Shown here: in pieces, positions 45,686-54,417 of the stretch | Numbering within the stretch: position 1 is the first letter of the stretch | How the letters are laid out: each line of letters begins with the position of its first letter | Source: SZUA-430 sp964483585 | GTDB taxonomy: Bacteria > Pseudomonadota > Alphaproteobacteria > Micropepsales > Micropepsaceae | Assembly: GCA_964483585.1 (NCBI GenBank) | Contig: CAZABH010000011.1 | Coordinates: forward strand, 1-64,000 | Direction: 5' to 3' | Length of the DNA stretch: 64,000 bases | Notes under the pieces: generated by a model | The model's database searches: none | The model's input: only the letters and a program-made list of their open reading frames with translations | What the model was told of the DNA's origin: nothing | Translations under genes and position numbers: made by a program

Positions 45686-46967
45686 GCAGCGTCCTCAGAT
45701 AGGGCTCGAGCAGGTCCATGGTCCGCGTGAGTGGCTCTTTGGTCCCCGCGGCCCGCGCGGCCGCCTGCCCGCGTCGCGAGAGTTCTAGTTCGTCGAGCAG
45801 AAGTTCTCCAGCCCTCTGCGTGAGCTGATCATTCGACGCCAGCACTTCCGCACCCCCGGCTTCGACCAGAATGCGGTAAATATCGCGGAAATTCCCTATA
45901 TGCGGACCGCTCAGGACCGCAACGCCAAGCCGTGCTGGCTCCAGCGGGTTCTGTCCGCCATGGGACACGAAACTGCCACCGATGACCGCAAGCGGGGCCA
46001 GCCTGTAGAACACCCCAAGCTCTCCAATCGTATCTGCAACATAGATTTCGGTATCGGCGGCAATCGTCTCGCCAGCCGAACGGACAGCGACACGAAAAAG
46101 GGGGGCAAGCGACTGCGCCACCTGCTGGCCGCGCTGCGGGTGGCGCGGCACCATCAGCGTCAGAAGGCCCGGAATGCGCCGCACAAGGTCGCGATGCGTG
46201 AAAGCGGCAAGCTGCTCCTCACCATCATGGCTCGAAGCCAGCAGCCAGCAGGGACGATCGCCGATCGCGGCCCGCAGCCCACCCAGCACATGAGCATCGA
46301 AGGGTAGCGGATCACCGACAAGCTTGAGGTTCCCCGGTGTCTCGACCCGCCGCGCACCCAGCGCAGTCAGTTTCCCGGCAACACTTTCATCCTGGGCAAG
46401 GCAGAGGTCGAACGCGCCCAGCATCTCCCGCGCCATGAGGGGCGCCCGCATCCAGCCACGGAAGGACTTGTCCGACATGCGCGCATTGATCAGCACCAGG
46501 GGAATTTGCCGCTGACGCGTCTCATGCAGCATGTTGGGCCAGAGTTCGGACTCCACCCACAGCGCAAGGCTTGGCTTCCAGTAGTCAAGAAAGGCGCGAA
46601 CGGCGCCCGGTGTATCGACGGGCACGAATTGGTGGAACGCATTTTCAGGCAACCGCTCGCACATCAGGCGGCTGGATGTGACGGTCCCGGTTGTCACAAG
46701 AACGCAGGCATCCGGCCTGAGCCGCGAAATCTCCCGAATCACCGGCAGGATGGAAACGGATTCCCCCACGCTGGCCGCATGGATCCAGATGATCGCAACT
46801 TTTGGCCGCACGCGCCCAGGGCGCCCGAGCCGCTCCGGCAGACGGTCGGCATCTTCCTTGCCGCGGGCAAGCCGACGCTGCAGCAGGGTATTGGCCAGGG
46901 GTTCGGCGAAGCCGGTCGCAGCCCGATAGGCCGACAGCAGCCGGGACGGACGCTCGGCCGCGCTCAT
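45666..46967 (-). CDS. waaA: 3-deoxy-D-manno-octulosonic acid (Kdo) transferase
   Basis: 433 residues. The N-terminal GT30 domain has IWIHAASVGESVSILPVIRE with the catalytic Glu and LWVESELWPNML; the C-terminal half has GGSFVSHGGQNPLEPA, the CMP-Kdo-binding motif. It transfers Kdo from CMP-Kdo to lipid IVA. Whether it adds one or two residues is not shown by sequence. It overlaps the DUF374 gene start by four bases and lpxK by 20. Confidence 0.96.
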   Translation of the reverse strand: MSAAERPSRLLSAYRAATGFAEPLANTLLQRRLARGKEDADRLPERLGRPGRVRPKVAIIWIHAASVGESVSILPVIREISRLRPDACVLVTTGTVTSSRLMCERLPENAFHQFVPVDTPGAVRAFLDYWKPSLALWVESELWPNMLHETRQRQIPLVLINARMSDKSFRGWMRAPLMAREMLGAFDLCLAQDESVAGKLTALGARRVETPGNLKLVGDPLPFDAHVLGGLRAAIGDRPCWLLASSHDGEEQLAAFTHRDLVRRIPGLLTLMVPRHPQRGQQVAQSLAPLFRVAVRSAGETIAADTEIYVADTIGELGVFYRLAPLAVIGGSFVSHGGQNPLEPARLGVAVLSGPHIGNFRDIYRILVEAGGAEVLASNDQLTQRAGELLLDELELSRRGQAAARAAGTKEPLTRTMDLLEPYLRTLHATADA

Positions 46968-47701
46968 GCAGCAACCCTCGCGGCATCAGGCTCGACCGGG
47001 GCAACCCCCATGGCGTCATCGGCTTCGTGGGTGACAGCTGTCAGCGCATCTTCCACGTGTAGCCGTGCCTGCTCGAGGCCAGTTGCATCAATGTCCCGCG
47101 CAACGTCGATAGGGTCGCCCCAGACAATCACACCGCGCGTGAAGGGCAGGGGCACGACGAAGCGGTCCCAGGTGTTCAGCACGACACGGTGACGGCAACT
47201 GAAGCTGCAGGGAAGGATCGGCACGCCCGAAACCCGTGCCACCGTGACAATGCCCTCGCTCGCGCGCATGCGCGGTCCGCGCGGCCCGTCCGGCGTGATG
47301 CCCACAAATTCACGCCCCTTCAGCGCCTTCAGCATGCCGCGCAGGGCTGCAGCACCACCCTTGTCCTTGTTCGAGCCAGGCTTCGCAGCAGATCCCCGCA
47401 CCGTTCCGATGCCGAAATAGCCGATGGCACGTGCAATGATCTCACCGTCACGATGCATCGAGATCAGCATGTGCATGGGCGAACGGCGGGGCCACATGCC
47501 GGGCAGGATCAGCATGCGCCCATGCCAGAAGGCCAGGATGAAGGGCGTTTGCTCCTGCCACAGTCTTTCTGCGAGGCCACCATTCCGGACCTCCCAGCGC
47601 CCCGTCACCCACACCAGGCGGATATAGAGCGCGATCAGCCGGCATGCCACGTTTCTCAGGCCATCAGACTTCCGGAACCGTCGCCACCACGCCTTCAGCA
47701 T
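46964..47701 (-). CDS. DUF374 lysophospholipid acyltransferase family protein
   Basis: 245 residues. The N-terminus has an LYIRLVWVTGRWE segment near the membrane, then FILAFWHGRMLILPGMW and MLISMHRDGEIIARAIGYFGIGTVRGSAAKPGS, the DUF374 signature, with GITPDGPRGPRM further on. In alphaproteobacteria these proteins sit in LPS clusters and are proposed to acylate lipid A or its precursors; the exact activity is not settled. It follows msbA by three bases and overlaps waaA. Confidence 0.88.
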   Translation of the reverse strand: MLKAWWRRFRKSDGLRNVACRLIALYIRLVWVTGRWEVRNGGLAERLWQEQTPFILAFWHGRMLILPGMWPRRSPMHMLISMHRDGEIIARAIGYFGIGTVRGSAAKPGSNKDKGGAAALRGMLKALKGREFVGITPDGPRGPRMRASEGIVTVARVSGVPILPCSFSCRHRVVLNTWDRFVVPLPFTRGVIVWGDPIDVARDIDATGLEQARLHVEDALTAVTHEADDAMGVAPVEPDAARVAA

Positions 47702-47704
47702 GGC

Positions 47705-49498
47705 CTATTCCGCCACCTGCGGACGCGCCTCGGCGAACTGCGTCCGGTAGAGGCGCGCATAGGTCCCGCTGCGCGCAAGAAGTTCGCCATGCGTCCCCTG
47801 TTCGCTGACACGTCCCCCCTCCATCACGACGATGCGGTCGGCATCTGCGATGGTGGAAAGCCGATGCGCGATGACAAGCGTCGTCCGGTTGGTCATCAGG
47901 CGATTGAGTGCAGCCTGCACCTCCTTTTCGCTCTCGCTGTCCAGAGAGGATGTCGCCTCATCCAGCAGCAGGATGGGTGCATCCTTGAGGATCGCGCGCG
48001 CAATGGCGATGCGCTGGCGCTGTCCGCCGGACAGCCGCACGCCCGCTTCGCCGACCTTGGTCGCATAGCCTTCCGGCAAGGCCATGATGAAGTCATGCGC
48101 AGCCGCCGCACGCGCCGCAGTCTCGACCTCGGCCATGGATGCGCCCGGTCGCCCGCACAGGATGTTGTCTGCGATGGACTCGTCGAACAGGAAGGGTTCC
48201 TGCGTGACAAGCGCGATGGAATCGCGAAGCGAGGCAAGGCTCACCGTTTTGATGTCCTGGCCATCGATCTCGATGACGCCCCCTGTCACATCATAAAAGC
48301 GCGGGATCAGGTTCAACACCGTGCTCTTGCCAGCACCCGACGGCCCGACAAGGGCAACTGTCTTGCCCGCCGGGATCTGGAAACTCGCACCATCCAGCGC
48401 CTGCGCGCCCGTGCCCGAATAGTCGAAGCTGACATTGCGGAAAACCACATGTGCGCGTCGCGGCCCAGCAGCCAGACGCAAGGGTTCATTCCCCGCGTCG
48501 TGGATGATGCTGGGCGTATCCAGCAGCGCAAAGGTGCGCGCCGCCGCAGCCGAACCCTCGCTTAGCGCCGTATAGAGGTTCGAGAGCGAACGAATGGACT
48601 GGTAGGACAGCATCATGGCCGCCATGAACGAAGTGAAGCTGGCGATATCCATGCCGCGATGGGCTGCATAGGCGATCACTGCCGCAATCCCGATGCCGGC
48701 CAGCACTTCCGCCGAGGGTGTGGCTGCCGCTCTGGCATTCGCCCCCTTCATAAGGAACTTCATGCGCTCCGTCACGATGTGGTCCGCCCGCGCCTCGGCA
48801 TGGTCTTCCATGCGATAGGCTTTGATCACGCGCTTGCCGTCCAGCGTCTCGGACAAAAGCGTCGCAAGATCGCCAGTGGACGCCATGCTCTTCGCAGCCG
48901 CCTTGTTGGTCTTGGACCCGAGGTTCAGCGTGAACAGGGCCGTCAATGGCAACACGCTGCACAGCACCAGGGCCAGCGGCCAGTCCTGGATGAACATGAC
49001 GACGCCAAGTCCCACGATTGTCAGGACGTCGCGCACAAGGCCCTGCATGGAACGGGTCACGCTTTCGCGAACCAGCAGCGCGTCGTTCAGGAAGCGCGAG
49101 GCAAACTGTCCCGAGTGCATGGCATTCAGTTGTGCCAGGTCAAACCGGGTGATCTTTCGGAACATGGCGCGCTGCAGGTCGTTGATGACACTCTGCCCGA
49201 CACGCGCCAGTGCGACATTGCTCGTATAGGAGATGCCTGCCTTGAGCGTCATGATACCCAGCAGCACCGCTGGCACGACCAGTAGCATGCCCGCCTCGCG
49301 GGACGGCGTGAACAGCGTGTTGACGACCGCCTCAAGATACCACGCCATGCCGGCCGTCAGGCTGGCCTCCAGCGCCATCAGCAGTAGAAGCAGCAAGGCA
49401 GTGCGGGCATAGGGGCGCACGAACTCGGCAGCAAGCCGCAGGAGCGGTCTTGTATCCAGGGAAGGCTTGCGCGGCGGGACTTCCGATGCGTTGGTCAT
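47705..49498 (-). CDS. msbA: Lipid A export ABC transporter, MsbA-like
   Basis: 597 residues. Six membrane spans occupy the N-terminal half, followed by the ATPase domain with Walker A (VGPSGAGKSTVLNL), signature (LSGGQRQRIAIARA), Walker B (ILLLDEATSSLD) and the switch His (VIAHRLSTIAD). It probably flips lipid A-core across the inner membrane; position in the Kdo/lipid A cluster supports this over a drug exporter. It lies between DUF4170 and DUF374. Confidence 0.92.
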   Translation of the reverse strand: MTNASEVPPRKPSLDTRPLLRLAAEFVRPYARTALLLLLLMALEASLTAGMAWYLEAVVNTLFTPSREAGMLLVVPAVLLGIMTLKAGISYTSNVALARVGQSVINDLQRAMFRKITRFDLAQLNAMHSGQFASRFLNDALLVRESVTRSMQGLVRDVLTIVGLGVVMFIQDWPLALVLCSVLPLTALFTLNLGSKTNKAAAKSMASTGDLATLLSETLDGKRVIKAYRMEDHAEARADHIVTERMKFLMKGANARAAATPSAEVLAGIGIAAVIAYAAHRGMDIASFTSFMAAMMLSYQSIRSLSNLYTALSEGSAAAARTFALLDTPSIIHDAGNEPLRLAAGPRRAHVVFRNVSFDYSGTGAQALDGASFQIPAGKTVALVGPSGAGKSTVLNLIPRFYDVTGGVIEIDGQDIKTVSLASLRDSIALVTQEPFLFDESIADNILCGRPGASMAEVETAARAAAAHDFIMALPEGYATKVGEAGVRLSGGQRQRIAIARAILKDAPILLLDEATSSLDSESEKEVQAALNRLMTNRTTLVIAHRLSTIADADRIVVMEGGRVSEQGTHGELLARSGTYARLYRTQFAEARPQVAE

Positions 49499-49593
49499 GC
49501 GGCTCGGGTTATACTACGGCACAGACAATGTGATATGGACGCCGACGCTAACACGCGCCAGTCCCGTTAACCACAGCCACTTGACTCGAAGGG

Positions 49594-49920
49594 TTACTTG
49601 CGTGCCCTGGAAGGGGCAGCTTTGCCGGTCTTTCCAGCCTTTGGCCGGGCAAAGGATGCAGAACGAGCGGGCTTGGGCTTGGCCGAGAGCGTCTCGCCAG
49701 CCTCGAGCTCCGGCTGCAGCATCTTGTGCAGGTGGACCACGAAGTAGCGCATATGCGCGTTGTCGACAGTCGCCTGCGCAGCCGCCTTCCAGGCCTCACG
49801 GGCCTTGGCGAAGTTCGGATAGAGGCCGACGAAATGGATCTTCTCGAGATCCCGGAACTCGACCTTCGACAGGTCGGTCAGCTCGCCGCCGAATACCAGG
49901 TGCAGCAATTGCTTTGCCAT
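49594..49920 (-). CDS. DUF4170 family protein
   Basis: 108 residues from the ATG at 49920; the longer frame upstream covers cysQ and is rejected. The conserved core is KQLLHLVFGGELTDLSKVEFRDLEKIHFVGLYPNFAKAREAWKAAAQ followed by VDNAHMRYFVVHLH. The tail is Lys/Ala/Pro-rich. The function is unknown, but this family sits between cysQ and LPS genes in many alphaproteobacteria, as it does here. It starts 16 bases after cysQ. The 95 bases between it and msbA show nothing notable. Confidence 0.87.
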   Translation of the reverse strand: MAKQLLHLVFGGELTDLSKVEFRDLEKIHFVGLYPNFAKAREAWKAAAQATVDNAHMRYFVVHLHKMLQPELEAGETLSAKPKPARSASFARPKAGKTGKAAPSRARK

Positions 49921-49936
49921 GCGTGTGCTCGTGTTC

Positions 49937-50731
49937 CTAGGGCAGTTTGATCTTGTCCGTACGCGCCATGATTGCCTTGTGCAGGACGGGCCCTGCACAG
50001 ACGATACTACGATGCAACGGTTGCGATTGATTATACAAAAGCTCCTCGCCCGCATGCGAGGTGACAAGACCACCCGCCTCCTGCACCACCAGCGTTGCTG
50101 CGGCCGTATCCCACTCCTGCTTGGTGGAAAGCGCCATCATGCAATCGTACTGGCCGCTGGCCACCAGGGCCATGCGATAGGCAATCGAGGCACGCTTTCC
50201 AACGTCCATGGCAGGCCAGGGTTCGGGCCAGGCCTTGTGCTCGATCACGTCGCGGGCAACCAGCATGCGACAACCGGGCAGGGTGTTGCGAGTACTCACG
50301 GCAAGACGATTGCCATTAAGGAACGAACCGTCTCCTATGCTGGCGGTGTACATCTCGTCTGTGATGGGGTTGAAGACCCCGCTTGCGACCGGAACGCCGT
50401 CCTCGACCACAGCCACGCAGATCACGAATTCCGGCTTGCGCTTGATGAAGGCCAGCGTCCCGTCAATGGGATCGACGATGAACAGCCGCCGCCGCGACAG
50501 GCGTTCGGGTTGGTCCGTGGTCTCTTCCGACAGCCACCCATAGTCCGGCCGCGCCGCCCCGAGCACGCTGGCCAGGTGCCGGTCGACAGCGATGTCGGTT
50601 TCGGTGACAGGATTTCCCTTGGACTTCTCCCAGACCTGCGGCGCGCCTTCAAAGCCCGCACGCGCGATCTCTCCCGCCTCGCGCAGCGCAGTGACAATCA
50701 GGCCAAGGTCGGCGTGTTCAGTCCCCCGCAA
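49937..50731 (-). CDS. cysQ: 3'(2'),5'-bisphosphate nucleotidase, CysQ-like
   Basis: 264 residues, inositol monophosphatase fold. Metal-binding motifs are NPVTETDIAVD, the WLSEETTD Glu pair, FIVDPIDGTLAFI (DPIDGT) and the C-terminal EWDTAAATLVVQEAGG. It hydrolyses adenosine 3',5'-bisphosphate left by sulfate assimilation or phosphopantetheinyl transfer. It overlaps the end of pmbA by 14 bases and precedes DUF4170, an arrangement common in the class. Confidence 0.92.
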   Translation of the reverse strand: MRGTEHADLGLIVTALREAGEIARAGFEGAPQVWEKSKGNPVTETDIAVDRHLASVLGAARPDYGWLSEETTDQPERLSRRRLFIVDPIDGTLAFIKRKPEFVICVAVVEDGVPVASGVFNPITDEMYTASIGDGSFLNGNRLAVSTRNTLPGCRMLVARDVIEHKAWPEPWPAMDVGKRASIAYRMALVASGQYDCMMALSTKQEWDTAAATLVVQEAGGLVTSHAGEELLYNQSQPLHRSIVCAGPVLHKAIMARTDKIKLP

Positions 50732-52052
50732 TGGTCATGCCCTCGATACGCAGCGTGGGCGCATTGGTGCCATAACGGAAGACAAGGTCGTTGGCCGGAA
50801 TCATCGCCCCGAACATGGCGTTCAGGTTGCCAGCGATCGTCACCTCGTTGACCGGGAAGGCAATCTGTCCGTTCTCGATCCAGAACCCCGACGCACCGCG
50901 GCTATAGTCGCCCGTGACGCCATTCACCCCCATCCCGATCAACTCGGTGACATAGAAGCCCTGCACGATATCAGCCATCAGCGCCGCCGGCGACAGCGTG
51001 CCCGGCACCAGATAGAGATTGCTGGTGGAAGGCGAGGGCGGCCCACCCGTGCCGCGCGCCGCGTGGCCCGTGCTGGTCAGATTCAGCTGCCGCGCCGAGG
51101 CGCTGTCCAGGATCCACGTCTTCAGCACGCCATCCTCGACCAGGTTCATTGGCCGGTTGGCGACACCCTCGCCGTCGAACGGCTTCGAGCGGATACCGCG
51201 CACGATATGCGGATCATCCACAATGCGCAGGCCGGGCGCGAAGATGCGTTGGCCCATCTTGTCCTTCAGGAACGAGGTGCCTCGCGCGATCGACACGCCG
51301 TTGATGGCACCCGCGAAATGCGCGAGCAGGCTGTTGCTCACCCGCGGATCGAACATGACGGGCACCGACTGCGATTTCACGCGCCGCGCATTCAACCGCT
51401 TCAGCGCCAGGTTCGCCGCGTTGCGCCCCACCTCTTCCGGATCACCCAGATCGCCGCCATGCCGGGTCGAGGCAAAATCATAGTCGCGCTCCATGCCGGT
51501 ACCTTCGCCCGCAATCACGCTGACCGATACCGAGATGTTCGTCGTTGCATAGCTGCCGGCAAATCCGCCGCTCGTGACCAGTGCCACCGCGCCGCGTCCC
51601 CAGCCGGCGCTCGCGCCCTCGCTGTTGGTGATGCCGGCGACCGCGCGCGCTGCACCCTCGCACGAGCGCGCAAGTTCGACCAGACGCTCCGAAGGGGGCT
51701 CGTCCTTGTCTTCAAGGTCCAGATTGGGGAAGGTCCTGGCCAACAGTTCGGCAGGGGCGAGGCCGCAATAGGGATCTTCAGGTGTCGTTCGCGCCATGGC
51801 GACCGCACGCTCCGCCAGCTGGTCCAGCGCCCCGGGCGTCATGTCGTTCGAGGCAACCGCCGCCTGCTGCCGCCCGATGAAGACGCGCAGGCCCAGGTCC
51901 ACCGACTCCGAGCGCTCCACCTCTTCAAGCTGCCCCAGCCGGAACGAGACACTCGACGATACCGAATCGAACACGACGGCATCCGCTTGCTCGGCGCCCA
52001 GGCGTCGCGCCCGGGCAATGAGGCTCTCCAGAAGGGATATACGGTCGTGCAT
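50718..52052 (-). CDS. pmbA: TldD/PmbA family metalloprotease subunit
   Basis: 444 residues, the TldE (PmbA) length. Features include RLGQLEEVERSESVDLGLRVFIG near the N-terminus, VPVMFDPRVSNSLLAHFAGAINGVSIARGTSFL in the middle and GYSRGASGFWIENGQIAFPVNEVTIAGN-like sequence at the C-terminus. PmbA pairs with TldD, which carries the metal site and cleaves peptides such as microcin B17 precursors; tldD is not in the window. It is the first gene of the minus-strand cluster. Confidence 0.93.
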   Translation of the reverse strand: MHDRISLLESLIARARRLGAEQADAVVFDSVSSSVSFRLGQLEEVERSESVDLGLRVFIGRQQAAVASNDMTPGALDQLAERAVAMARTTPEDPYCGLAPAELLARTFPNLDLEDKDEPPSERLVELARSCEGAARAVAGITNSEGASAGWGRGAVALVTSGGFAGSYATTNISVSVSVIAGEGTGMERDYDFASTRHGGDLGDPEEVGRNAANLALKRLNARRVKSQSVPVMFDPRVSNSLLAHFAGAINGVSIARGTSFLKDKMGQRIFAPGLRIVDDPHIVRGIRSKPFDGEGVANRPMNLVEDGVLKTWILDSASARQLNLTSTGHAARGTGGPPSPSTSNLYLVPGTLSPAALMADIVQGFYVTELIGMGVNGVTGDYSRGASGFWIENGQIAFPVNEVTIAGNLNAMFGAMIPANDLVFRYGTNAPTLRIEGMTIAGD

Positions 52053-52153
52053 CGTTTGTCCTTGTGTTCGCAGGGCGCAATCAATCGGCCGTGACCGGTT
52101 TCGTCAAGCACGGGACTTGCGCCGCACGCCCGATCCGGGCCAGATCTCCACCC

Positions 52154-52744
52154 ATGACACTCGCTTATGCCCTCTTCGAGACAAGCCTCGGCACCTGCGC
52201 CCTCGTCTGGGGCCCAGCCGGCATTCGCGCGGTCTGCCTGCCCGAGGCCACGCCCGCCGATCTCCTCGCCCGCATCGAAGACCGCCATCCCGGGGCCGCG
52301 CCTGCCGCCGTGCCGCCCGACATCGCCCACGCCATGGACCAGATGGCGCGCCTGCTCCAGGGCGAACATATCGACCTTGGCCGGGTGCAGCTCGACATGA
52401 CGGGCATTCCCGCCTTCCACTGCCGCGTCTACGAGGACATCAGACGCATCCCGCCGGGCGCGACTTTGACCTATGGCCAGGTCTCCCAGCGCCTGAATGC
52501 GCCGGGCTCGGCCCGCGCCGTCGGCCAGGCGCTTGCCGCCAATCCCTATCTTCTCATCGTCCCCTGCCACCGCGTGCTTGCGACTGGCGGTGGCCTGGGC
52601 GGATTCTCCGCCCACGGCGGCACTGACACCAAGCGCCGCCTCATCGCCATCGAACGCGGCACCGACATCATCGAACCCTCCCTTTTCGAAACTCTCCCCC
52701 TCGCCCCACCACCGCGCCAGTTCCGCCGCAAGCGACGCGCCTGA
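52154..52744 (+). CDS. ogt: Methylated-DNA--protein-cysteine methyltransferase
   Basis: 196 residues from the ATG at 52154. The active-site motif is LIVPCHRVLATGGGLGGFSAHGG, and the helix-turn-helix with the Arg finger is TYGQVSQRLNAPGSARAVGQALAANP. It removes alkyl groups from O6-alkylguanine. The normal domain ends near TKRRLIAIE (about residue 168); the last 28 or so residues, rich in Pro and Arg, appear to be encoded by the edge of a dispersed palindromic repeat that fills the following intergenic region. Confidence 0.92.
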   Translation: MTLAYALFETSLGTCALVWGPAGIRAVCLPEATPADLLARIEDRHPGAAPAAVPPDIAHAMDQMARLLQGEHIDLGRVQLDMTGIPAFHCRVYEDIRRIPPGATLTYGQVSQRLNAPGSARAVGQALAANPYLLIVPCHRVLATGGGLGGFSAHGGTDTKRRLIAIERGTDIIEPSLFETLPLAPPPRQFRRKRRA

Positions 52745-52930
52745 CCGGCAGGGTGTAGAGGCCCCATCCGTCTCGCTGCTTCGCAGCGATCCACCTTCCC
52801 CCTGAAGGGGGAAGAGGCGTTGTGTTGGTTCTCTTCCCCCTTCAGGGGGAAGTTCTCCCGCCGCGCCAGCGTCGTGAGGGAAGGGGGCCCCTCCACGCGC
52901 CCCGCCTGGCGTCGTGACAGGGAGCAGGCC
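52680..52930. repeat. Dispersed intergenic palindromic repeat beside ogt
   Basis: This 342-base gene-free interval (52745-53086) and the end of ogt carry repeat-like sequence. A hairpin CGCTGC-TTC-GCAGCG lies at 52774-52788. A 22-base exact inverted repeat, with arms 52795-52816 and 52831-52852, has each arm itself near-palindromic (CTTCCCCCTGAAGGGGGAAG). Boundaries are approximate. This type of GGGGGAAG palindrome is common between genes of alphaproteobacteria. From 52931 to 53086 I see nothing assignable. Confidence 0.6.
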
Positions 52931-53086
52931 TGCGTCACCCTGACCCTTGCTGCGCCCCAAAAGTTCATATAATGTTCCGTACCAGCCACACAGCCCTACC
53001 AACCACAACATCTGGGAGGTCCCCCACCGCAAAAACACTGACGAAACTGTCTCTCGTGTCACATCGGCCGGCGGCCGGAATTCCCC

Positions 53087-53728
53087 TCAGGGGAGAATTT
53101 GCCAGACTTTCGTCCGCCGCACTTCGCGGTCTTCCAGCTCGCGCGTGGTTTGCACGTCATAGACGGCGATTTCGACAAGGTTGCTCGACGGAAGATAGTT
53201 GCGCCCGGGATCACCCATCAGCACCAGCGCACCGCGACCCGCAAGCAATCGCAGCCAGGTGAACACCCGCGCCGACATCTCACGCTCATAGCACACGTCC
53301 CCCGCCAGCACCGTGTCCCAGCCTTCGTCGCGCCCGATCATGTCCTCGAGCGTCGCCTCCACCGCAACGCCGTTCACCGCGGCGTTGAGCCCGATGGCAG
53401 CAATGGCGAAGGGGTCGATCTCGGTCGCCAGCACCTGCGCGGCACCGGCCTTGGCCGCAGCAATGGCAGACAGCCCCGAGCCCGACGCAAAGTCGAGCAC
53501 AAGCCGGCCACGCACACTGTCCCTGTGATCCAGAAGATAGCGCGCCAGCGCCTGTCCTCCGGCCCACGCGAAGGCCCAGAAGGGTGGCGGCACGCCGATG
53601 GCGGCCAGTTCCTCCTCGGTCTTCTGCCAGATCGGCACAAGCTCGGTGGCAAGATGCAGCCGGATCTCCGGCGTATGCGGCGGCGCAAGAAGCTGCGTGT
53701 TGGCGCGGATGAAGGCGTCGGGGCTCAC
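53087..53728 (-). CDS. Class I SAM-dependent methyltransferase (possible ETF-beta lysine methyltransferase)
   Basis: 213 residues from the GTG at 53728, which overlaps the stop of the preceding desaturase gene. The SAM-binding motif is LVLDFASGSGLSAIAAAKAGAAQVLATEID, and FWAFAWAGGQALARYLLDH upstream is typical of the METTL20/ETFB lysine methyltransferase group. That group methylates the beta subunit of electron transfer flavoprotein. The specific target here is inferred only; a PrmA-like protein methyltransferase is the alternative. Confidence 0.8.
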   Translation of the reverse strand: MSPDAFIRANTQLLAPPHTPEIRLHLATELVPIWQKTEEELAAIGVPPPFWAFAWAGGQALARYLLDHRDSVRGRLVLDFASGSGLSAIAAAKAGAAQVLATEIDPFAIAAIGLNAAVNGVAVEATLEDMIGRDEGWDTVLAGDVCYEREMSARVFTWLRLLAGRGALVLMGDPGRNYLPSSNLVEIAVYDVQTTRELEDREVRRTKVWQILP

Positions 53729-54417
53729 GAAGCTGCCCGCGACGTCGCCAGTCTCAGCACCGGCAGGTAACCGGGCTGCAGCTCCATCATGTCCCCATAG
53801 CCCTTGGCCATCAGCAGCTGGTGGAAGCGCGCCAGGCGGTAGCACGGGATGTACATGATGAGGTGATGCTCGACATGGTAGTTGACCCAGTAAGGCGCCA
53901 CCAGCGCCCGCCAGAGAAGGTTCGCCTTCGTGGTCCGCGCNNNNNNNNNNNNNNNNNNNNNNNNNNNNNNNNNNNNNNNNNNNNNNNNNNNNNNNNNNNN
54001 NNNNNNNNNNNNNNNNNNNNNNNNNNNNNNNNNNNNNNNNGCCTGCTGCGTGTGCCGGTGATGCTTCAGGTGATAGGCGCGATAGGCATGCATGTCGGCA
54101 AAGAGCGGCCACGAGCACGCATATTGCCCAAGCCACTCGTTGAGCCAGCGCCGCTCGGTCAGCACGCCATGCGCCGCATCATGCATGAGGATCGCAAGCC
54201 CCAGCTGCCGCGCGCCGACAATCATCACCCCGGCCAGCCAGACAAGCGGATGTGGGAACACGGCAAGCGCCACCATGCAGCCCAGGATGACAAGCCACGC
54301 ATGCGCGACGCACCAGAGCCCGCGCAGATCCGAGCGTCGCCGCAGGCCCTGAAGCTCGTCCAGGGTCAGGAGATCGGCCGCCTTCAGGCCTCGACCAGGC
54401 GCTCTGGTATCCATCAT
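53725..54417 (-). CDS. Membrane fatty acid desaturase, interrupted by an assembly gap
   Basis: The N-terminal 125 residues and the last 71 are visible around the 100 N. Di-iron histidine boxes are MHDAAH, HLKHHRHTQQ and, after the gap, VEHH in NYHVEHHLIMYIPCYRL. Membrane spans lie near residues 40-60 and 62-82. Related desaturases have about 300-340 residues, so roughly 100-140 are missing and the true gap is probably larger than 100 bases. The frames on each side agree only if the gap length is taken as exactly 100. It is coupled to ubiA upstream by a four-base overlap. Confidence 0.8.
   Translation of the reverse strand: MMDTRAPGRGLKAADLLTLDELQGLRRRSDLRGLWCVAHAWLVILGCMVALAVFPHPLVWLAGVMIVGARQLGLAILMHDAAHGVLTERRWLNEWLGQYACSWPLFADMHAYRAYHLKHHRHTQQXXXXXXXXXXXXXXXXXXXXXXXXXXXXXXXXXXARTTKANLLWRALVAPYWVNYHVEHHLIMYIPCYRLARFHQLLMAKGYGDMMELQPGYLPVLRLATSRAAS
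53941..54040. other. Assembly gap of 100 N
   Basis: Exactly 100 undetermined bases, the conventional placeholder for a scaffold gap of unknown size. It cuts the desaturase gene between its second and third histidine boxes. Confidence 0.98.

Noticed and set aside
51839..53062. Minus-strand open frame running through the repeat region and antisense to ogt
   Set aside because: Its sequence is a translation of the palindromic repeat and the ogt complement; no conserved protein features.
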